Positions 56,626-64,000 of a stretch of 64,000 nucleotides of DNA are shown in pieces. The stretch is from NCBI GenBank assembly GCA_945929965.1, contig CAMEOT010000001.1:1-64000 (forward strand), in the 5' to 3' direction. Made by a program: the position numbers and the translations under genes. The first letter of the stretch is position 1; every line of letters starts with the position of its first letter. The notes under the pieces are model-generated. The model was not told the origin of the DNA, did no database searches, and was given only the letters and a program-made list of their open reading frames with translations. This DNA comes from an uncultured Lachnospiraceae bacterium. GTDB lineage: Bacteria > Bacillota > Clostridia > Lachnospirales > Lachnospiraceae.

Positions 56626-57657
56626 ATGAAAAAATTCAACTCCTTCCGTAATCGCCAGAACGGCTTTGAAGATTTAGGTTCCGGCACCGCGGAAGCAGCA
56701 AAAACGAAGAAAAGCTGGTGGAAAGTCCCCGGCATCATTCTTGTGATTCTGGTAATCGCGATTTTTACTTTTAATTCCACTTACCAGATCCGTGAACAGG
56801 AGCAGGCGGTTCTGATCACTTTAGGTCAAGCCAAAGCGGTAACGGATCCCGGACTTCATTTTAAGATACCGTTCATCCAACAGGTTCGCAAAGTAAATAC
56901 CACCATTCAGGGATTTTCCCTTGGATATGATTTAGATTCCAATTCTTCGGAAACCGATGATTCTCTCATGATCACTTCCGACTATAATTTTGTCAACGTC
57001 GATTTCTTCGTAGAGTATCGTTTCAGTGACCCGGTAAAAGCAGTCTATGCTTCCAAAGATCCCGTGCTGATCCTGCGTAACATCAGCCAGAGCTGTATTC
57101 GTACCGTGATCGGCAGTTATCCGGTGGACGATGTCCTGACTACCGGAAAAAATGAAATTCAGGCCGCCATCAAAGAAATGATTCTGGAGCGTCTGAGCGA
57201 ACAGGATATCGGTATCCAACTGGTAAATATCACGATCCAGGATTCCGAGCCGCCTACCTCCGAAGTCATGGAAGCTTTCAAGGCTGTGGAAACCGCCAAG
57301 CAGGGGAAAGAAACCGCTCTGAACAATGCCAATAAATACCGCAATGAACAGCTTCCTCTGGCGCAGGCACAGGCAGACGGTATCATTAAGGACGCCGAAG
57401 CACAAAAGACCGAGCGCATCAATGAGGCTACTGCACAGGTTGCACGTTTTAACGCTATGTACGAGGAATATATCAAGAACCCGGCCGTCACCAAACAGCG
57501 TATGTTCTACGAGACCATGGAAGAAGTCCTGCCGGATCTCAAGGTAGTCATCGAAAGCCCCAACGGCAATACACAGACCTTCTACCCTTTGGAATCTTTC
57601 ACAGGTACGACAACCGGTTCTTCCACGGAAAACAGTACCTCTGAAACCGCACAATAA
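56626..57657 (+). CDS. hflK: SPFH/Band 7 protein HflK
   Basis: 343 residues. Cytoplasmic N-terminus, one membrane segment (about 36-54: VPGIILVILVIAIFTF), then the SPFH domain (QAVLITLGQAKAVTDPGLHFKIPF) and a long helical region with KTERINEATAQVARFNAMYEEY. HflK and HflC form a cage on the membrane that regulates FtsH protease in other bacteria. GAAGGGAG before the start. First of two genes; no ftsH in the window. Confidence 0.93.
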   Translation: MKKFNSFRNRQNGFEDLGSGTAEAAKTKKSWWKVPGIILVILVIAIFTFNSTYQIREQEQAVLITLGQAKAVTDPGLHFKIPFIQQVRKVNTTIQGFSLGYDLDSNSSETDDSLMITSDYNFVNVDFFVEYRFSDPVKAVYASKDPVLILRNISQSCIRTVIGSYPVDDVLTTGKNEIQAAIKEMILERLSEQDIGIQLVNITIQDSEPPTSEVMEAFKAVETAKQGKETALNNANKYRNEQLPLAQAQADGIIKDAEAQKTERINEATAQVARFNAMYEEYIKNPAVTKQRMFYETMEEVLPDLKVVIESPNGNTQTFYPLESFTGTTTGSSTENSTSETAQ

Positions 57658-57688
57658 TCATTGTCTACAGAAAGGCAGTTTTAATAAT

Positions 57689-58558
57689 ATGAAAAAATTA
57701 AAAAATATATCTCTGATTCTATTGGTACTGGTGCTGCTGATCATCGGATCCTCCAGCATTGTCGTTACCAACGAAAACGAATACAGTCTGATCCGACAGT
57801 TCGGTAAAGTAGACCATGTAGTGAGTACCGCAGGTGTTACCTTTAAGGTTCCTTTTGTACAGAGCGTCGATAAGCTCCCAAAGGAGATCCTGCTCTATGA
57901 TCTGTCTTCCTCCGATGTCATCACCAGCGATAAGAAGACTATGATCTGCGACAGCTACATTTTATGGCGGATTAATGATCCTCTGAAGTTCGCCCAGACG
58001 CTGAATTCTTCCATCTCCAACGCGGAGAGCCGTCTGGACACCATTGTATATAACTCTACGAAAAATATTATCAGCAGCACGACCCAGAATGATGTGATCT
58101 CCGGTCGTGACGGAGAACTGGCTGCTGCCATCATGAACAACATCGGAAACACCACCGAACAATACGGTATTGAGCTGCTTTCTTTTGAAACCAAACAGCT
58201 GGACCTGCCCAGTGACAACAAAGCTGCTGTGTACGAGCGTATGATCTCCGAACGCGAAAATATCTCTGCCACCTACACTGCTGAGGGAAGTTCCGAAGCA
58301 CAGAAGATTCGCAACACCACTGACAAGGAAGTCAATGTGCTCCTGTCGGAAGCCAATAAAAACGCGGAAATTCTCATTGCGGAGGGAGAAGCGGAATACA
58401 TGCGTATTCTGTCAGAGGCCTATGCCGATGAATCCAAGCAGGATTTCTATTCCTTCGTCAGAAGTCTGGATGCCCTGAAAGCTTCCATGACCGGTGATAA
58501 TAAAACCGTGATCCTGTCCCCGGACTCTCCGATCGCGCAGATTTTCTACGGAAGATAA
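57689..58558 (+). CDS. hflC: SPFH/Band 7 protein HflC
   Basis: 289 residues. Membrane anchor at 5-25 (NISLILLVLVLLIIGSSSI), SPFH domain with NEYSLIRQFGKVDHV, then a helical tail (VLLSEANKNAEILIAEGEAEYMRIL) and the end SPDSPIAQIFYG. Partner of HflK, encoded 31 nt upstream. The pair is more typical of proteobacteria but occurs in many Lachnospiraceae. Confidence 0.93.
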   Translation: MKKLKNISLILLVLVLLIIGSSSIVVTNENEYSLIRQFGKVDHVVSTAGVTFKVPFVQSVDKLPKEILLYDLSSSDVITSDKKTMICDSYILWRINDPLKFAQTLNSSISNAESRLDTIVYNSTKNIISSTTQNDVISGRDGELAAAIMNNIGNTTEQYGIELLSFETKQLDLPSDNKAAVYERMISERENISATYTAEGSSEAQKIRNTTDKEVNVLLSEANKNAEILIAEGEAEYMRILSEAYADESKQDFYSFVRSLDALKASMTGDNKTVILSPDSPIAQIFYGR

Positions 58559-58563
58559 CGTGA

Positions 58564-58606
58564 AAGCCGGCGTCTGCAATATTCTTGCAGGCACCGGCTT
58601 TTTTTA
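58564..58606. terminator. Bidirectional terminator between hflC and the aldo/keto reductase
   Basis: AAGCCGG/CCGGCTT plus an inner TCTGCAA/TTGCAGG, with TTTTTTT on the plus side. The T-run overlaps the stop codon of the convergent minus-strand gene. Confidence 0.92.
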
Positions 58607-59593
58607 TGCCAGAATCTCTTCAATCTTACGTCTTTCTTCATCGCTGAAGGAGGTTGCATGTGCAATTCCAATATTATCCAGGATCTGTGAAGGCTTGGAA
58701 GCTCCAATCAGAACACTGGTAATATCCCCATCCCTTAAGATCCAGGACAGTGCCATCTGTGCCAGTGTCTGTCCTCTCTGGGCTGCCAGTTCATTCAGAG
58801 CACGTACTTTTGTAAGAGTCTCCTCGGATACGGCTGCTTCCTTCAGGAATCTGCCATCGGTACGGATACGGCTGTCCTCAGGGATTCCGTGGAGATAACG
58901 GTCAGTCAGAAGTCCCTGTGCCAGAGGGCTGAAAGTAATGATACCGATACCGTGGGCTGCCGCATAATCCTTCAATCCATCCTTTTCAATATCTCTTACA
59001 AACATGGAATATTTTCTCTGATTAATAATGAAAGGAGTACCCAGCTCCCTGAACAGTTCTGCTGCCGCAATGGTCTGCTCCTTATTATAATTGGAGATTC
59101 CCACGTACAATGCCTTACCGGATCTGACGATACCGTCCAGTGCCCGCACGGTCTCCTCCAACGGTGTATTGGGATCCGGTCTGTGATGATAATAAATATC
59201 CACGTAATCCAGTCCCATACGTTTCAAGCTCTGATCCAGGCTGGCTACGAGATACTTTTTGCTGCCCCAGTTACCGTAAGGTCCGGGCCACATATCATAT
59301 CCGGCTTTCGTGGAGATGACCAGCTCATCACGATACACACCCAGATCCTTTTTTAGGATACGGCCGAAATTCTCTTCTGCCGCACCGTATACCGGTCCGT
59401 AGTTGTTCGCCAGATCAAAATGGGTGATGCCATGGTCAAAAGCGGTATGACACATGTCCAGCATATTGTCGAAATTCCCATTGGATCCGAAATTGTGCCA
59501 TAATCCCAGAGAGACTGCCGGAAGCAGTAATCCGCTGTCACCGCAGCGATTATATTTCATTTCTTCATATCTTTTTTCATCTGCCTGATACAT
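58604..59593 (-). CDS. Aldo/keto reductase (YghZ-like)
   Basis: 329-residue NAD(P)H-dependent reductase with a TIM barrel. Catalytic residues in FDLANNYGPVYGAAEENFG (Asp and Tyr), ISTKAGYDM (Lys) and YYHHRPDP (His). The overall pattern WPGPYGNWGSKKYLVASLDQSL matches the YghZ/AKR14 group, which reduces L-glyceraldehyde-3-phosphate and methylglyoxal, so a detoxifying role is plausible. AAGGAGG before the start. Substrate is inferred from the subgroup. Confidence 0.92.
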   Translation of the reverse strand: MYQADEKRYEEMKYNRCGDSGLLLPAVSLGLWHNFGSNGNFDNMLDMCHTAFDHGITHFDLANNYGPVYGAAEENFGRILKKDLGVYRDELVISTKAGYDMWPGPYGNWGSKKYLVASLDQSLKRMGLDYVDIYYHHRPDPNTPLEETVRALDGIVRSGKALYVGISNYNKEQTIAAAELFRELGTPFIINQRKYSMFVRDIEKDGLKDYAAAHGIGIITFSPLAQGLLTDRYLHGIPEDSRIRTDGRFLKEAAVSEETLTKVRALNELAAQRGQTLAQMALSWILRDGDITSVLIGASKPSQILDNIGIAHATSFSDEERRKIEEILA

Positions 59594-59621
59594 TTAAATA
59601 ACCTCCTTCTTTTCTATGCCC

Positions 59622-59678
59622 TGCAACATTTGTGCCTAAGGCACAAATTTGCGTGTGAAAAATGCATTTTCACACTAG
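59622..59678. repeat. Double-hairpin repeat, copy B (AGTGTGAAAA family)
   Basis: GTGTGAAAA/TTTTCACAC (59653-59675) and TTTGTGCC/GGCACAAA (59629-59647) form two adjacent arms, nearly identical to the repeat at 24771. It lies in the leader of the aldo/keto reductase gene. Confidence 0.75.
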
Positions 59679-59776
59679 CCTCCTTGTTTGAAATACCTAT
59701 TGTAGACACTATTATAAGTTTATTTTCATCCCGTTTCTATGCAAATTTTATAGAATAAAGTGCAATATCTTACGAA

Positions 59777-61138
59777 TTATCTCTTACGTCCCACGATCTT
59801 CAGACGGCTGAAAAACAGGTAATACACAATAAAAGCGATACTGGTCACCGTCCAGGTCAGCGGATAGCTGAATACAATGGTGAGAATATCATTTTTCAGA
59901 GGTACGGCTGTCAGAATCCACACCACACGCAGCACACAGATTCCAAGACAGCAGATGATCATGGGAAGCCAGCTGTCACCGATACCGCGCAGGGTGCCGG
60001 ATAAAATTTCAATGGCAATGTAGGTAAAATACGTAGGTACCAAAAAGTGCAGAATCTGCTCTCCGATCACTACCACCTGTGCATCCGTGGTAAACAGCTG
60101 ATAACAGATCGATGCATAATTATAGAGGATCACGGACAACAGTACAGTTGCTCCGGCTGTAATTCCCATACAGGTACGGACGCCCTTGTGTACACGGTCC
60201 ATTTTCCCCGCACCGTAATTCTGCCCTACAAAGGTGGTAATCGATATGCCAAAGGCATTGACGATCATCCAGAACAGGCTGTCGATCTTGCTGTAGGCCG
60301 TCCATGCCGCTACCGTATCCGTTCCCAGTGCATTCACGCTGGACTGGATCAGAATGTTGGACGAAGTATACATCACCGACTGCAGTCCTGCCGGAAGTCC
60401 GATCCGGATGATTCTACGGAACATTCTTCCGTCAAAGCGAATCTTTTTCAGTTCCAGACGATGCATGTCACGGGTACGCATCAATACCCACAATACCAAT
60501 ACGGCACTGAGTGCCTGTGACAGAATCGTCGCCAGTGCAGCTCCTGCCACACCCATGCGCAATACGATGACAAACAAAATATCCAGCACAATATTGGTCA
60601 GGCAGCTGGCGATTAGGAAATACAGTGGTCTCTTAGAATCACCCACGGCTCGCAGAATACCGGCGCCCATATTGTAGATCAGGTTCCCGATGACTCCCAG
60701 GAAATAGATCCGGATATAGGTCGTCGCCGGTCCTAAGATATCCTCGGGTGTAGCCATCATCCGCAGTGCCCAGGGTGCCGCCGTAATACCAAGGATCATC
60801 ACACCGACTCCGGCTGCCAGGCTGAAGGCAATGGAGGTGTGTACGGCATAGCCTACCATTTCGGCACGTTTTGCTCCGTAATACTGGGAGATGATAACTG
60901 TGGCTCCGCTGGACAATCCCACGAAGAATCCGACTAACAACTGGATCAGTGTGCCGGTACCGCCGCCTACTGCCGACAGGGCTTCTTTTCCGACAAAACG
61001 CCCTACGATCACGGCATCCGCCGCATTATATAATTGCTGAAAAAAAGTTCCGAATAAAATCGGGAAAAAGAACAGGAGCAGCTGTTGCCAGATGACTCCC
61101 GTTACGATCTTGTTCTCTTTCTGTATAGTATCTTCCAT
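59777..61138 (-). CDS. MATE family efflux transporter
   Basis: 453 residues from MEDTIQKENKIVTG, where AGAGGA has a workable spacing; an ATG three codons earlier is the alternative. Twelve membrane segments in two MatE halves, with LFFFPILFGTFFQQLYNAADAVIVG typical of the first and FGISITTFVGQNYGAGKMDR of the second. Exports cationic drugs or metabolites by Na+ or H+ antiport. Substrate unknown. Confidence 0.93.
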   Translation of the reverse strand: MEDTIQKENKIVTGVIWQQLLLFFFPILFGTFFQQLYNAADAVIVGRFVGKEALSAVGGGTGTLIQLLVGFFVGLSSGATVIISQYYGAKRAEMVGYAVHTSIAFSLAAGVGVMILGITAAPWALRMMATPEDILGPATTYIRIYFLGVIGNLIYNMGAGILRAVGDSKRPLYFLIASCLTNIVLDILFVIVLRMGVAGAALATILSQALSAVLVLWVLMRTRDMHRLELKKIRFDGRMFRRIIRIGLPAGLQSVMYTSSNILIQSSVNALGTDTVAAWTAYSKIDSLFWMIVNAFGISITTFVGQNYGAGKMDRVHKGVRTCMGITAGATVLLSVILYNYASICYQLFTTDAQVVVIGEQILHFLVPTYFTYIAIEILSGTLRGIGDSWLPMIICCLGICVLRVVWILTAVPLKNDILTIVFSYPLTWTVTSIAFIVYYLFFSRLKIVGRKR

Positions 61139-61240
61139 AGTTTCCATATCCTCTGTAATTCTGTGTTATTACGATGATAGTATCATTTCCACAGAACCTT
61201 TTCAAGAGGACAATCTTATCCACAGTTCAGGGCAGGAAAA

Positions 61241-61302
61241 ACCCCGGGTGGTGGAAGCACCCGGGGTCCTTGTCTGCACCCGGATGAGTCGCAGCATCCG
61301 GG
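61241..61302 (-). terminator. Tandem hairpins terminating amt
   Basis: On the minus strand CCCGGATG/CATCCGGG comes first, then ACCCCGGGTG/CACCCGGGGT followed by TTTTTCC. The second is a strong Rho-independent terminator about 85 nt past the amt stop. Confidence 0.88.
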
Positions 61303-61355
61303 CACAGCACTCTGTATATACCAAATTGAGGGATTAGATAAAAGCTAAGTTAAAG

Positions 61356-63107
61356 TTATTCGACATCTTGTAATGCCGCAAAATCTTCTTCGCCGGTACG
61401 AACTTTTACTACCTTGTCTACGTTGTATACGAAGATCTTGCCATCACCGATATGTCCGGTGTACAGAGCCTTCTTGGCAGCCTCGATGACTGCGCTTACG
61501 GGAATCTTGCTGACAATAACTTCTACCTTAACCTTAGGCAGAAGGGTTGCATCCATCTCGACTCCACGATACATCTCGCCGGCACCCTTCTGGATACCAC
61601 AACCCATAACCTGTGTCATGGTCATACCGGTTACACCCAGATCATTCAGTGCCTTCTTCAGAGCCTCAAATCTTGCAAGCTTTGCAATAACAACTACTTT
61701 GTAGATACCGGTTGCAGGAATTGCTGCCGGAGTTGTCTCTACCTTCACTGCGGCATCCTTCATGGTGGCGGATGCTGCGTCATAATCACTTACGCCAAGG
61801 CTGGTGTTTTCATTTACCTCCATGGTCATAGTGTTGGAAATATCCATAATGCTGAAGCCTGCATATGCGGAAGGAAGACCATGCTCACAGGAATCCAGAC
61901 CAACGATCTCTTCTTCCTCAGATACACGTAAGCCTACAGTAGCCTTGATGATCAGGAATGCAATGGTAATGGTTACTGCAGTCCATGCTGCTACACTTAC
62001 AAAACCTAACAGTTGTAAACCAAGCTGCTTGAATCCACCGCCATAGAACAAACCTACAACACTGTCGTTGCCGGGTGCGGAAGTGGTTGCGAACAAACCG
62101 GTTGCAATGGTACCCCAGATACCGTTCAGGCAATGTACTGCAACTGCACCTACGGGATCATCAATATGAAGCTTGTAATCCAGAAGCCATACACCGAATA
62201 CTACCAGAAGTCCGGCTACCGCACCGATTACGATAGCACCGAAGCAATCAGTTACATCACAAGGAGCGGTAATAGCTACCAGACCTGCCAGAGATGCATT
62301 CAGACACATAGATACATCGGGCTTGCCATATTTGATCCAGGTAAATACCATACATACTACAGTTGCGATTGCGGGAGCTACGGTTGTGGTGAGGAATACG
62401 GAACCTAACTGCTCTACAGAAGTACAAGCTGCACCGTTGAATCCATACCAGCCAAGCCACAGAATGAATACACCAAGACATCCGATCGGAAGGTTATGTC
62501 CGGGGAATGCATTTACTTTTACGATCTTACCACTCTTATCCTTATCAAACTTACCGATACGGGGTCCTAACAGTTTTGCACCGATCAGTGCGGAAATACC
62601 ACCAACCATGTGGATTGCACAGGATCCTGCGAAATCATGGAAGCCAAGCTGTGCCAGCCAGCCGCCGCCCCAGATCCAGTGAGCTTCGATGGGATAAATC
62701 AAAGCGGAGATCACACCGGAATAAATACAGTAGGATAAGAACTTGGTTCTCTCTGCCATAGCACCGGATACGATGGTAGCTGTGGTAGCACAGAACACCA
62801 GGTTAAATACGAAATTTGAATAATCAAAATTGTCGTATGCGGTGAAGATGTCCAGACCGGGCTTACCGATCAGACCTACCATATCCTCACCAAGTAACAG
62901 TCCAAAGCCGATCAGAATAAATACTACAGTACCGATACAGAAATCCATCAGATTCTTCATCAGGATATTACCGGCATTCTTGGCTCTGGTAAATCCGGTC
63001 TCCACCATTGCGAATCCGGCCTGCATCCAGAACACCAAAGCCGCACCGATCAGAAACCAGACTGCAAATAATTGACCGTCTACTGCGCTTAAGATTTCTT
63101 CTGTCAT
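61356..63107 (-). CDS. amt: Ammonium transporter fused to PII signalling domain
   Basis: 583 residues from MTEEILSAVDGQ, after GAGGAGGAAAA; the ORF-track frame starts 21 codons earlier inside the leader. Residues 1-400 are an 11-helix Amt with the family signature DFAGSCAIHMVGG and the second pore histidine in VHCLNGIWG. A linker of about 65 residues follows, then a complete GlnB/GlnK-like PII domain (about 466-583) with MGCGIQKGAGEMYRGVEMD as T-loop and GDGKIFVYNVDKV as C-terminal signature. The fused PII domain probably blocks or opens the channel in response to 2-oxoglutarate and ATP/ADP. Confidence 0.97.
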   Translation of the reverse strand: MTEEILSAVDGQLFAVWFLIGAALVFWMQAGFAMVETGFTRAKNAGNILMKNLMDFCIGTVVFILIGFGLLLGEDMVGLIGKPGLDIFTAYDNFDYSNFVFNLVFCATTATIVSGAMAERTKFLSYCIYSGVISALIYPIEAHWIWGGGWLAQLGFHDFAGSCAIHMVGGISALIGAKLLGPRIGKFDKDKSGKIVKVNAFPGHNLPIGCLGVFILWLGWYGFNGAACTSVEQLGSVFLTTTVAPAIATVVCMVFTWIKYGKPDVSMCLNASLAGLVAITAPCDVTDCFGAIVIGAVAGLLVVFGVWLLDYKLHIDDPVGAVAVHCLNGIWGTIATGLFATTSAPGNDSVVGLFYGGGFKQLGLQLLGFVSVAAWTAVTITIAFLIIKATVGLRVSEEEEIVGLDSCEHGLPSAYAGFSIMDISNTMTMEVNENTSLGVSDYDAASATMKDAAVKVETTPAAIPATGIYKVVVIAKLARFEALKKALNDLGVTGMTMTQVMGCGIQKGAGEMYRGVEMDATLLPKVKVEVIVSKIPVSAVIEAAKKALYTGHIGDGKIFVYNVDKVVKVRTGEEDFAALQDVE

Positions 63108-63134
63108 AACATTTTCCTCCTCGTTTGCAAAAAT

Positions 63135-63228
63135 AAATGCGATACTATGAGCCCTCCCTCGAAGCCCCATCGCATCGCATTTTTATCGCTATAACAAAAT
63201 AGGCACTACAGATATCTTCTGTAGCGCC
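63135..63228 (-). promoter_or_regulatory. Structured leader of amt
   Basis: Two hairpins. GGCGCTACAGA/TCTGTAGTGCC (63228-63202) begins about 8 nt after the predicted transcription start and is followed by TATTTTGTT. AAATGCGAT/ATCGCATTT (63182-63135) follows and runs into ATTTTTGC just before the ribosome binding site. The first is like the terminator hairpin of the glnN leader (shared GGCG...TACA...TGTAG-GCC), suggesting shared attenuation. Confidence 0.6.
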
Positions 63229-63242
63229 TTTGCTATGGTGAG

Positions 63243-63271
63243 AGTATAGCACCATGATTTTAGAGTGTCAA
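63243..63271 (-). promoter_or_regulatory. Promoter of amt
   Basis: Consensus -35 TTGACA (63266-63271) and -10 TATACT (63243-63248) with a 17-nt spacer on the minus strand. Leader of about 130 nt. Confidence 0.88.
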
Positions 63272-63300
63272 CCCGTTTTTTATAATTTTTTATATTTTTT

Positions 63301-63458
63301 ACAGTTCAGCCATGAACATATCGAGAACCAAAATCATGCCAGCATGATTTTGTGAACGAATATGTTCATGTGATGAGCGCCGATTTATGAGCAAAGTCAG
63401 TCACGAGGTGACGGAAAGCGTGATAACGCGACTTTGCGAATGGTGCGGGCTGGACTGT
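63301..63458. repeat. 158-bp multi-arm palindromic element, copy 2
   Basis: Outer arms ACAGTTCAGCC and GGCTGGACTGT pair with one G-T. Inside: ATGAACATAT/ATATGTTCAT enclosing CAAAATCATGC/GCATGATTTTG, then GCAAAGTC/GACTTTGC enclosing GTCAC-GAG-GTGAC and GCGT-GATA-ACGC. It abuts the stop codon of the acetyltransferase gene. Length equals that of the element at 29323. Confidence 0.75.
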
Positions 63459-64000
63459 CTACAGCTCCAGCAGAAGCCGCTCGTATGTCGTTCCATCCCA
63501 CATGACCTGATCTATCTTACGAAATCCCAGTTTTTCTGCCAAATGCAGTGACACTGTATTCTCCGGCATCACTAACATCTGCACCCGCTCAAATCCCAGT
63601 TCTTTCTTCCCGTATTGTAACAATGCCCCGCATACTTCCGTGGCATACCCCTGCCTCTGCCATGGAACACCGATGACGAAGCCCAGCTCTGGATCCTCGT
63701 AACCCTCACGGTTGGAAAAGCCTGCTCTTCCGATCACCTGCCCGGTAACTCTGTCATAGATCGTCCATACTCCATAATTGTAAAAGTAATACATATTTTC
63801 CGTATAATCTTTCAGATAAGCTTCCTCCTGCGCCCGCTCCGGATACAGCCCCTCTGTGTATCGCGTCACGGAAGGCTCCGCATAGATCTCATAAAGGGCA
63901 TCCAGATCCTCCGCACAGGTCTCTCTGATCAGGCAGCGCTCTGTGGTCAGAATATCCCATGGGATCCCCACATATCTACGATACACCTTCTCCAGGTATT
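63459..64000 (-). CDS. GNAT family N-acetyltransferase (5' end outside window)
   Basis: The frame is open to the window edge; the GTG start in the ORF track at 63986 has in-frame codons upstream (YLEKV), so the true start is probably outside. The visible 180 residues cover a complete RimJ-like acetyltransferase: RCLIRETCAEDLDALYEIY at the start, acetyl-CoA loop VPWQRQGYATEVCGALLQY and ENTVSLHLAEKLGFRKI at the end. Substrate unknown. Confidence 0.8.
   Translation of the reverse strand, partial: YLEKVYRRYVGIPWDILTTERCLIRETCAEDLDALYEIYAEPSVTRYTEGLYPERAQEEAYLKDYTENMYYFYNYGVWTIYDRVTGQVIGRAGFSNREGYEDPELGFVIGVPWQRQGYATEVCGALLQYGKKELGFERVQMLVMPENTVSLHLAEKLGFRKIDQVMWDGTTYERLLLEL

Noticed and set aside
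63108-63170. 21-codon N-terminal extension of amt in the ORF track
   Set aside because: It runs through the leader hairpin AAATGCGAT/ATCGCATTT and lacks a ribosome binding site; AGGAGG favours MTEEIL.

Overview
The window reads as chromosome of a low-to-mid GC Gram-positive anaerobe of the Clostridia, most likely family Lachnospiraceae. This is an inference from gene content: two class III glutamine synthetases, an ammonium transporter fused to a PII domain, a pair of YhgE/Pip proteins, a DUF6465-type Lys/Ala-rich protein, a His-less HPr, a CIRCE-controlled hrcA-grpE-dnaK-dnaJ operon, and strong AGGAGG ribosome binding sites almost throughout. I cannot name a species. Nearly all genes lie on the minus strand; the plus strand carries the HPr-like gene, the LacI regulator, a small AT-rich islet and hflKC.

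Layout. 1-2.1 kb: tRNA-Gln and a GT-C-like membrane protein. 2.1-6.8 kb: two tandem glnN genes, the first behind an attenuator-type leader. 6.8-13 kb: two more GT-C-like membrane proteins mixed with the tRNA wobble-uridine hydroxylation/methylation pair (U32 protein and TrmR-like methyltransferase), a short MltG-like protein and a YlbF protein. 13-22.5 kb: a housekeeping block for RNA and translation (rnjA, DUF1292, ruvX, ireB, mtaB, HPr-like, thiI, cysteine desulfurase, rsmE, prmA). 22.6-29.2 kb: two YhgE/Pip membrane proteins around a small membrane protein, translationally coupled to an O-antigen-ligase-like protein. 29.2-30.6 kb: gene-free but full of palindromes and a 53-bp tandem repeat. 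30.6-35.6 kb: the heat-shock operon. 35.7-42.5 kb: a DUF2142-like membrane protein, DUF6465, uppP, a patatin, an aminotransferase and a TPR-GGDEF protein. 42.6-47.2 kb: a glycerol/glycerol-3-phosphate operon. 47.4-53.5 kb: a maltodextrin-type GH13 plus ABC importer with its divergent LacI regulator. 53.5-55.4 kb: a decayed AbiE toxin-antitoxin pair beside an AT-rich 1.26-kb islet bounded by imperfect inverted repeats. 55.5-64 kb: a polysaccharide deacetylase, hflK-hflC, an aldo/keto reductase, a MATE transporter, amt-PII and a GNAT acetyltransferase cut by the window end.

How it fits together. Nitrogen assimilation sits at both ends (glnN x2; amt-PII), and the first glnN and amt share leader hairpins of the same design, which suggests common transcript-level control. 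Glycerol and maltodextrin operons each have recognisable operator-like sites. The most unusual material is non-coding: at least six families of structured repeats recur across the intergenic spaces, including two 158-bp multi-arm elements of identical length and an inverted pair of about 130-bp palindromic elements that brackets the 53-bp tandem array.
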